From positions 1-5,253 of the forward strand of contig JAAYFX010000051.1 in the NCBI GenBank assembly GCA_012728025.1: a DNA stretch of 5,253 bases, in the 5' to 3' direction. A program made the position numbers and the translations under genes. Positions 1 to 4,474 of the stretch are shown here, piece by piece (position 1 is the first letter of the stretch; every line of letters starts with the position of its first letter). The stretch is from Clostridiales bacterium (GTDB taxonomy: Bacteria > Bacillota > Clostridia > Oscillospirales > Oscillospiraceae). The notes below the pieces were generated by a model that made no database searches, was not told where the DNA came from, and saw nothing but the letters and a program-made list of their open reading frames with translations.

Positions 1-1
1 A

Positions 2-151
2 GGTCAGTCACCACAGAACTTTGGTAAAAAGCTGAAACGTGAGACGATTACATTGGAAGAGCTAAAGGCTATTGCAGAGGTTATGGATGTAAAATTTGAA
101 CAAGCATTCATTCTTCCTGATGGCAATGAAATAAAGGCGGGAAATGAGTAA
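2..151 (+). CDS. XRE-family (Cro/CI) HTH regulator, C-terminal fragment (5' end outside window)
   Basis: Reading frame 2 is open from the window edge to TAA at 149-151 and gives the last 49 residues of a protein; the start lies upstream. The visible part contains NFGKKLKRETITLEELKAIA, which resembles the last helices of a Cro/CI-type helix-turn-helix domain, followed by an acidic tail (FEQAFILPDGNEIKAGNE) seen in many small clostridial XRE regulators. In that family the protein is usually only about 70-110 residues and binds DNA as a dimer, often controlling a mobile element or the adjacent operon. The DNA-contacting recognition helix is probably mostly outside the window. Its stop codon abuts the Shine-Dalgarno sequence of the sensor gene at 165, so the two genes are probably co-transcribed. 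The family call is by pattern only; the target is unknown. Confidence 0.72.
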   Translation, partial: GQSPQNFGKKLKRETITLEELKAIAEVMDVKFEQAFILPDGNEIKAGNE

Positions 152-156
152 AGGAG
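151..156 (+). promoter_or_regulatory. Ribosome binding site AAGGAG that fixes the start of the 7TM sensor gene
   Basis: AAGGAG lies 8 nt before the ATG at 165 and overlaps the last base of the upstream XRE stop codon. The earlier in-frame ATG at 144 sits inside the XRE gene and has only a weak purine run (AAGGCGG, 134-140) close before it. The better-placed site argues for initiation at 165, coupled to termination of the upstream gene. Confidence 0.75.
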
Positions 157-164
157 TTGGCGCG

Positions 165-1859
165 ATGACGAAAATAAATAAAAAAGCAATCGGCATGACG
201 GTCTTGGTTGTCTTCTTTTTGTTGTTCAGCAGTATACTTCGTTCGATTAATAGTGAAAATTATCTTATCAATATTGGCCGTGGCCCGTTGATTTTTGCCA
301 TCTATATTAGTATGCTGTCCATTTGGAGCATTTCTATTTGGCGACGAATGATGCATAGTCACATCAGAGGCTATCTTTTGGGGATAGCCGGTTTAATGCT
401 GTTTTGGATTTTTGTCCGTACTCTAAAATACTTTCCTTTTAACAATATTGAGCCTGTGAATCGCTGGCTATGGTACTGCTATTATATCTCCATGATTCTC
501 ATACCTCTTTTGAGTTTTTTCGCAGCCCTTTGTTTAGGAAAACCAGAAAACTGGCGACCTAGAAGGAGATACAACCTTCTGTATATTCCCGCGGTAATCC
601 TGATTTTTGGAATTCTGACTAACGACCTTCACCAGCTTGCATTTGCCTTTCCATTAGGGATTGAAAACTGGGATTCCCACTATGAATATAATATACTATA
701 TTATTTTGCGGTACTTTGGATAGCAGGTCTTTTCCTTGCTGTAGTTTGGGTGCTTTTTAAAAAAAGTTATATACCTTATACGAAAAAATGGGTGTGGATG
801 CCCTTTGTCGTTATGGGAATAGCAATAATCTATACCGTTTTATATGCCATTGACAATTCCAAAAACGGATTCGGTTTTATTGAAATGACAGCTATGCTCT
901 GCACCTTAACGGCAGGGGTTTGGGAAAGCTGCATCCAGACAGGCTTGCTGCCATCCAACACCAAATATGGAGGTTTTTTTGACGCCTCTCCATTAGGGGC
1001 ACAGATTGTAGACGAAAAAGGTAAGGTATATTATAGTTCAAAGCTATCTAAACCCATTGCTCCTAATGTGTTTGAAGAGTTAAAAGAGACGGGATTCTTA
1101 CAGCCAGACCCAAATACTCAACTTCATGCTTCACCGATACAAGGTGGATATGTCATTTGGCGGGAGGACATATCACGCATTTCCTTGCTCATTAAAGAGC
1201 TTCAAAACACAAAAACCGAACTTATGGATGATGTTGAGCTTCTGAAAGATGAGTTAAGTGTCAAACAAAGGAGACTGCATATTGATGAGCAAAACAGACT
1301 TCACGACTTGACAGTACTTCAAATCATGCCCCAGATAGAAAAAATCAAAAAATATTTCGATTTCGCATCAGAGGCTGAAGAGCAGGAGAAATATAAACTA
1401 CTTTGGAAAATCAATGTGCTGGGTGCATATATTAAACGCCGCTCAAACCTGATTTTGATGGCAGAAGGGCAAGAGACTGTTACCATAGGGGATTTGGCTC
1501 GTTGCATAGAGGAATCCTTTGAAAACCTTGAGTCAGGCGGTGTAACCACTGACCTATCTATTGAGACCACCTGTGACATTACACCCAAACAGGCTTTGTT
1601 GCTATATGATTTTTTTGAAGCAGTTGTAGAAACAGCTATTTCAGAACTAGATAGTCTGTCTGTTACATTGAAAGATAGCGAGAAAGACTTTATTTTATCC
1701 ATAGAAATAAAAAGCATCATGGAGCAAATATCCCTTTTAGATGAAAGTTGGAAAAGTGAAGAACTGGCTTCCCTTGGCGGTCATATTATCTGTGAAGCTA
1801 AGGATAAAGGTATCTTTCACATCTCTATGTATCTGCCAAAGGGAGGTGAGACAAAGTGA
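165..1859 (+). CDS. Membrane sensor with N-terminal 7TM histidine-kinase-type region and degenerate kinase domain
   Basis: This 564-residue protein starts at ATG 165, chosen for the AAGGAG at 151-156; ATG 144 would add 7 residues. About eight hydrophobic helices lie at roughly 9-28, 40-59, 67-85, 104-124, 138-152, 177-198, 209-229 and 236-256. The loop motif TNDLHQLAF (152-160), followed by a W and a YEYNILYY stretch, matches the histidine-kinase N-terminal 7TM region (HisKA_7TM type). A PAS-like segment (about 267-340) and a coiled coil (about 340-395) follow. RLHD (H380) sits where a phosphoacceptor helix would be, but the rest of the HisKA_3 pattern is weak. The C-terminal region has a trace of a GHKL fold: EAVVETA (485-491) stands where EAxxNA is expected, with E489 for the Mg-binding Asn, and no DxG or GxGL boxes are visible. 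It therefore probably lacks kinase activity and acts as a sensor or allosteric partner. Its stop overlaps the start of the next gene, an intact kinase. Confidence 0.8.
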   Translation: MTKINKKAIGMTVLVVFFLLFSSILRSINSENYLINIGRGPLIFAIYISMLSIWSISIWRRMMHSHIRGYLLGIAGLMLFWIFVRTLKYFPFNNIEPVNRWLWYCYYISMILIPLLSFFAALCLGKPENWRPRRRYNLLYIPAVILIFGILTNDLHQLAFAFPLGIENWDSHYEYNILYYFAVLWIAGLFLAVVWVLFKKSYIPYTKKWVWMPFVVMGIAIIYTVLYAIDNSKNGFGFIEMTAMLCTLTAGVWESCIQTGLLPSNTKYGGFFDASPLGAQIVDEKGKVYYSSKLSKPIAPNVFEELKETGFLQPDPNTQLHASPIQGGYVIWREDISRISLLIKELQNTKTELMDDVELLKDELSVKQRRLHIDEQNRLHDLTVLQIMPQIEKIKKYFDFASEAEEQEKYKLLWKINVLGAYIKRRSNLILMAEGQETVTIGDLARCIEESFENLESGGVTTDLSIETTCDITPKQALLLYDFFEAVVETAISELDSLSVTLKDSEKDFILSIEIKSIMEQISLLDESWKSEELASLGGHIICEAKDKGIFHISMYLPKGGETK

Positions 1860-3160
1860 CCTCTTTTTTGCAATGTAACCCTATCACTAGAGCCATAATT
1901 ATTTCCCTGTTAATTGCTGCTTTCACCGGCTTGCTATTTTTACTTACAATCAGATGGACAAGTAAACGTCGACCCTGTTCCTGCCTGATTCCTGCACTGC
2001 TCGTGCTAACTGTGGGGATAATTTGGGGCGCTCTGATAGATGCACAAAACAATTTTGACCTGGGTCTATCCCTTTCTTTTATCGGGGAGTGGCTTGGTAA
2101 TCTTCCATGGGTACTCCATGTACTGCTCCTGCTTGTTTCAGGTATTTACTGTGGATTTGGATTCCAGCGAGAAAGGGCAATATCTAAAAAGCAAATCACT
2201 CCGGATTCCATAAGGGAGGCATTTGATAACCTGCCAAGTGGTCTTTGCTTTTCAGATGAAAAAGGCATCCCCTTGCTCACCAATCGCAGGATGTATCAGT
2301 TGTCAGAAGAAGCAACGGGGAAACTTTGTAGAAATGCAGAAGAAATGTGGCGAGGGCTTTCAGAGCTTGAAGGACAAAAGGGTATTGAACGACTCAATAA
2401 GGAAAATACCCCCACTTTTCGTTGGACTGACGGCAATGTATGGCAGTTTTACAGAACAGAGCTGACACTCCAAAACCAGAGATATATTCAAACTACGGCG
2501 ACAGACATTACAAGACTTTATACACTAACCGAGGAACTGGAAAAAAACAATGCTGCCCTTGATAAGCAGTACAAGAGACTTAAAAATCTACTGAATGAGA
2601 TTGTTCAAATTACTCAAGAAGAAGCAATCCTCGCCTCTAAAGTAAAAATACACAAAGAATTGGGAGAGTGCTTGCTGGCAGCTCGCAGATATCTTATTTT
2701 AAAACAGCCAGAGAAGGGTATTTTTGAGCTTTTCCAACAGTGGCAGGAGGTTATAAGATTTATGGAAAGCACATTGAAGGAAGAAAAAAAGACCTCCGAT
2801 TATGCCATGAGAGAACTAATAGCGGCAGCTGAAGCTTTAGGCTGTACAATCATCTTTGAAGGTAGTACACAGGAGGATGCGGGACACTATCCCATTCTGA
2901 AAAATGCCATTCGAGAGGCAATGACAAATGCCATAAGACATGCAGGAGCTAATGAGCTGACGGTGCATATGGATATAGAGGATAATACATTATATGCAGT
3001 AATGAAAGACAATGGTAATAGGTTGATTACCTCAATTTCCGAAGGAAGCGGTCTATCCACTCTGAGAAGTAGAATTGAACAGGCAGGGGGAAATATGGAA
3101 ATCCGCTGTGGTGGCGGTGTGGAGCTGCATATCAAATTACCGGTAAAGGAGGTATCATGA
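1856..3160 (+). CDS. PAS-containing sensor histidine kinase, NarL-system (HisKA_3/HATPase) type
   Basis: This 434-residue protein starts at GTG 1856, inside GTGA shared with the upstream stop. GGAGG at 1842-1846 precedes the start by 9 nt. Three membrane helices lie at about 13-32, 43-62 and 83-103. A PAS-like domain (about 118-220, ending in the typical ATDITRLY) and a coiled coil (about 222-251) follow. The phosphoacceptor helix reads KVKIHKELGECLLAARRYL with H266, close to the HisKA_3 pattern IHDxLGQ. The ATPase domain is complete: N box EAMTNAIRHA (E354, N358), G1 box DNG (385-387) and G2 box GSGLSTLRSR (from 397). Family knowledge predicts autophosphorylation at H266 and transfer to a NarL-type regulator, and such a regulator overlaps its 3' end. 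Unlike the upstream partner, all key catalytic residues are visible. The short membrane part has no obvious extracellular ligand domain, so sensing may come from the PAS domain or from the 7TM partner. Confidence 0.9.
   Translation: MTSFLQCNPITRAIIISLLIAAFTGLLFLLTIRWTSKRRPCSCLIPALLVLTVGIIWGALIDAQNNFDLGLSLSFIGEWLGNLPWVLHVLLLLVSGIYCGFGFQRERAISKKQITPDSIREAFDNLPSGLCFSDEKGIPLLTNRRMYQLSEEATGKLCRNAEEMWRGLSELEGQKGIERLNKENTPTFRWTDGNVWQFYRTELTLQNQRYIQTTATDITRLYTLTEELEKNNAALDKQYKRLKNLLNEIVQITQEEAILASKVKIHKELGECLLAARRYLILKQPEKGIFELFQQWQEVIRFMESTLKEEKKTSDYAMRELIAAAEALGCTIIFEGSTQEDAGHYPILKNAIREAMTNAIRHAGANELTVHMDIEDNTLYAVMKDNGNRLITSISEGSGLSTLRSRIEQAGGNMEIRCGGGVELHIKLPVKEVS
3145..3152 (+). promoter_or_regulatory. 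Ribosome binding site AAAGGAGG of the response regulator gene
   Basis: AAAGGAGG lies within the 3' end of the kinase gene. It is 4 nt from the ATG at 3157 and 7 nt from the second ATG at 3160. The spacing favours 3160, which forms a TGATG stop/start overlap with the kinase stop and indicates translational coupling. Confidence 0.75.
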
Positions 3161-3819
3161 TGACAAGGGTACTAATCGTAGATGATCAACGGACCGCACG
3201 GGAAGTGATGGAGATTGCGGTCAAACAATCAAAAAAATATTCCATTGTAAAAACAATTATGGATGCCGGAAATGCCTATCTTTATTGTATGAACGGAAGA
3301 GTTGACTTGATTTTGATGGATGTATACACATTGGACGGCGAAAACGGCATTGAAGCAGCAGCTAAAATCAAAAGAGACTTTCCCCATATCAAAATTATTA
3401 TCGTTACTTCCATGCCGGAGGAAAGCTTTATACGAAAAGCACAGGAAGCCGGCTGTGAAAGCTTTTGGTACAAAGATGTGGGTGAGGAAGATTTACTTAC
3501 TGTTATGGACCGTACCATGGCAGGAGAATCGGTATATCCAGACGATGTGCCGGTAATCAAAATAGGGCTTGCTAAAAGTACAGAGTTCACAAAAAGAGAG
3601 CTGGATGTTCTGCGGGAGCTGGTAAACGGCCACTCACAAAAAGATACAGCAGATATATTGGGTATAAAATATGACTCTGTAAGAACCCATCTAAAAAGCA
3701 TTCTTATAAAAACAGGATATGACACCCCCAGCCGCTTTATCGCCGAAGTATCCCACAAAAACTATATGATACCCGGATTTTATAAATCCTCACGAGAAGA
3801 TGAAGATACAAAAGAATAA
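3160..3819 (+). CDS. NarL/LuxR-family two-component response regulator
   Basis: This protein has 219 residues from ATG 3160 (220 if ATG 3157 is used). The receiver domain (about 2-120) has the acidic pair VDD (D8, D9), phosphoacceptor D54 in LILMDVYT, the switch residue T83 in IIIVTS and the conserved lysine K105 in FWYKD, so it should be phosphorylatable. A C-terminal LuxR-type helix-turn-helix (about 143-197) shows FTKRELDVLRELVNGHSQKD at its start and then DSVRTHLKSIL as the recognition-helix region, matching the family pattern of TxRExxVL and SxxTVxxHxxxI. The length is typical of the family. It overlaps the kinase gene and is the last gene before the terminator at 3885-3923, so it is the natural output of that kinase. 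Targets are not shown; the dyad at 3822-3851 and the promoter at 3926-3955 are nearby candidates. Confidence 0.92.
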   Translation: MTRVLIVDDQRTAREVMEIAVKQSKKYSIVKTIMDAGNAYLYCMNGRVDLILMDVYTLDGENGIEAAAKIKRDFPHIKIIIVTSMPEESFIRKAQEAGCESFWYKDVGEEDLLTVMDRTMAGESVYPDDVPVIKIGLAKSTEFTKRELDVLRELVNGHSQKDTADILGIKYDSVRTHLKSILIKTGYDTPSRFIAEVSHKNYMIPGFYKSSREDEDTKE

Positions 3820-3821
3820 AC

Positions 3822-3851
3822 ATCATAATGACCACAAAGTCAATTTATGAT
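3822..3851 (+). repeat. Imperfect inverted repeat right after the response regulator gene
   Basis: ATCATAA plus TGAC (3822-3832) pairs with GTCA plus TTATGAT (3839-3842, 3845-3851), giving 11 complementary bases interrupted by a 2-nt bulge (3843-3844) around the 6-nt loop CACAAA. It begins 3 nt after the stop codon and has no T run behind it, so it does not look like a second intrinsic terminator. It could be an operator for a dimeric regulator or a 3' mRNA hairpin. A second perfect dyad, AATTTAT-GATT-ATAAATT (3842-3859), shares its right arm, so the two could not form together. Confidence 0.45.
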
Positions 3852-3884
3852 TATAAATTTTCAAAATAATTTATAAAAATAGTA

Positions 3885-3923
3885 TCCCGTCTCCCCAATA
3901 TTGGGGAAGCGGGAATTTTTTTT
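3885..3923 (+). terminator. Rho-independent terminator of the sensor/kinase/regulator operon
   Basis: The outer stem TCCCG (3885-3889) pairs with CGGGA (3910-3914). After a T-G wobble and one mismatch, an inner stem TCCCC (3892-3896) pairs with GGGGA (3903-3907), closed by an AATATT loop. An uninterrupted run of eight T follows at 3916-3923. It lies 66 nt after the regulator stop codon and separates the signalling operon from the downstream gene. Confidence 0.93.
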
Positions 3924-3925
3924 AT

Positions 3926-3955
3926 TTGTTATGGTGTTATATGTATAGGTATAAT
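3926..3955 (+). promoter_or_regulatory. Candidate sigma-A-type promoter for the receiver-like gene
   Basis: A perfect -10 hexamer TATAAT (3950-3955) is preceded at 18 nt by TTGTTA (3926-3931), which matches 4 of 6 bases of TTGACA. It starts directly after the terminator T run, and the predicted start of transcription lies about 35-40 nt before the TTG start at 4001. Position and the consensus -10 support it; the A+T-rich surroundings raise the chance of a coincidental match. Confidence 0.6.
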
Positions 3956-3988
3956 TATAAATTTACTCATCAATGAAGGGCTGAAAGA

Positions 3989-4000
3989 GAGGTGAGGTGA
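3989..4000 (+). promoter_or_regulatory. Duplicated Shine-Dalgarno element GAGGTGAGGTGA before a TTG start
   Basis: The two overlapping copies of GAGGTGA (3989-3995 and 3994-4000) both match the extended anti-Shine-Dalgarno complement. The first GAGG is 8 nt from TTG 4001, a good distance; the second touches the start. An in-frame TGA at 3998-4000 excludes any earlier start, and the next in-frame ATG is codon 19, which would remove the first strand and helix of the protein. TTG is therefore the best start. Confidence 0.75.
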
Positions 4001-4381
4001 TTGAAAAAAATCATTGTCAGCATTCCCAATGCATTGCTTGCGGGCGGTGTTGTCATGTACCTGAAAAAGAACCCGGATTTCAAAGTATATCGGGAGGACG
4101 ATCCCCTTGGAATTGAAGAATTGTGCATATCCTCAAAGGCAGATGTGGTGGTGGCGGAGGTACGGGAGCGGCCTCCTAACACCCTCGATGAATGGAATAT
4201 TCGGGTAAAAGCAATCGAAAAAAAGCTCCCCGACTGCAGGGCAGTTTATGTAGTTGATGAAAACAGCTCACCCGAGCTGGCCGACCAAGTGGCACTTGCC
4301 CGCAGCAACAGACTCATCGACGCCTTTGTCTACGGCACAGTTTCGGGGGAGTATATGACTGCACTCATAGGCAGCTTATAA
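4001..4381 (+). CDS. Stand-alone receiver-like (pseudo-receiver) protein without output domain
   Basis: This 126-residue soluble protein initiates at TTG. Strands and helices alternate as in a CheY-like fold: strand KKIIVSI (2-8), helix about 11-23, strand FKVYRE, helix GIEELCISS, strand ADVVVAEV (47-54), a helix around 62-75, strand RAVYVVDE, a helix around SPELADQVALARS, strand DAFVYG and a final helix. The residues needed for phosphorylation are missing: S7-I8-P9 stands where the acidic pair should be, E53 stands at the phospho-Asp position, and no conserved lysine is visible after the last strand. An Asp-to-Glu change can mimic the phosphorylated state, so it could be constitutively active or act by protein contacts. 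No DNA-binding domain follows. It probably has its own promoter and lies 93 nt before an exported protein gene. Fold assignment is by pattern and moderately sure; function is unknown. Confidence 0.72.
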   Translation: MKKIIVSIPNALLAGGVVMYLKKNPDFKVYREDDPLGIEELCISSKADVVVAEVRERPPNTLDEWNIRVKAIEKKLPDCRAVYVVDENSSPELADQVALARSNRLIDAFVYGTVSGEYMTALIGSL

Positions 4382-4389
4382 GGAGGTGG

Positions 4390-4455
4390 ATGCGCATTTG
4401 CATACAAGAAAACAGGATAGAAATATATGTCCGAGACATAAGTATTAAAAAATAA
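4390..4455 (+). CDS. Possible 21-residue ORF after an orphan strong ribosome binding site
   Basis: AGGAGGTG (4381-4388) begins at the last base of the preceding stop codon. ATG 4390 follows GGAGG by only 3 nt, which is short, and opens a 21-codon frame (MRICIQENRIEIYVRDISIK, then K) to TAA 4453-4455. A TTG at 4398 in another frame, 11 nt from the site, would give 16 codons. The peptide is mixed charged and hydrophobic with no signal or membrane segment and no family I recognise. It could be a leader ORF coupling translation to the exported protein gene 19 nt downstream, or the Shine-Dalgarno sequence may be a non-coding remnant. Confidence 0.28.
   Translation: MRICIQENRIEIYVRDISIKK
4426..4440 (+). 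repeat. Short perfect inverted repeat TATGTC-CGA-GACATA
   Basis: Six complementary bases flank a 3-nt centre, 34 nt before the start codon of the exported protein gene. There is no following T run, so it is not a terminator. It may be a weak leader hairpin, an operator or chance. Confidence 0.3.
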
Positions 4456-4474
4456 GAAAAAAGGAGAATTTACA

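Noticed and set aside
144..164. Upstream ATG at 144 as the start of the 7TM sensor gene
   Set aside because: It lies inside the XRE gene, has only a weak purine run before it, and the ATG at 165 has an AAGGAG at 8 nt.
1319..1720. Minus-strand open frame of 133 codons
   Set aside because: It is antisense to the well-supported sensor gene, has no ribosome binding site I can see and no recognisable protein features.
165..1859. Broken or frameshifted kinase gene
   Set aside because: The frame is uninterrupted over 564 codons and ends in a normal coupled overlap, so loss of catalytic boxes looks like divergence rather than recent decay.
2223..2465. Plus-strand open frame of 80 codons within the PAS region
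   Set aside because: It is in the wrong frame inside the intact histidine kinase gene and has Cys/Lys-rich shadow composition.
3282..3758. Minus-strand open frame of 158 codons
   Set aside because: It is the shadow of the response regulator gene, whose motifs are unmistakable in the plus frame.
3820..4000. tRNA, riboswitch or small structured RNA in the spacer
   Set aside because: No cloverleaf, T-loop or known riboswitch core is visible; the G+C-rich structure is explained by the terminator.
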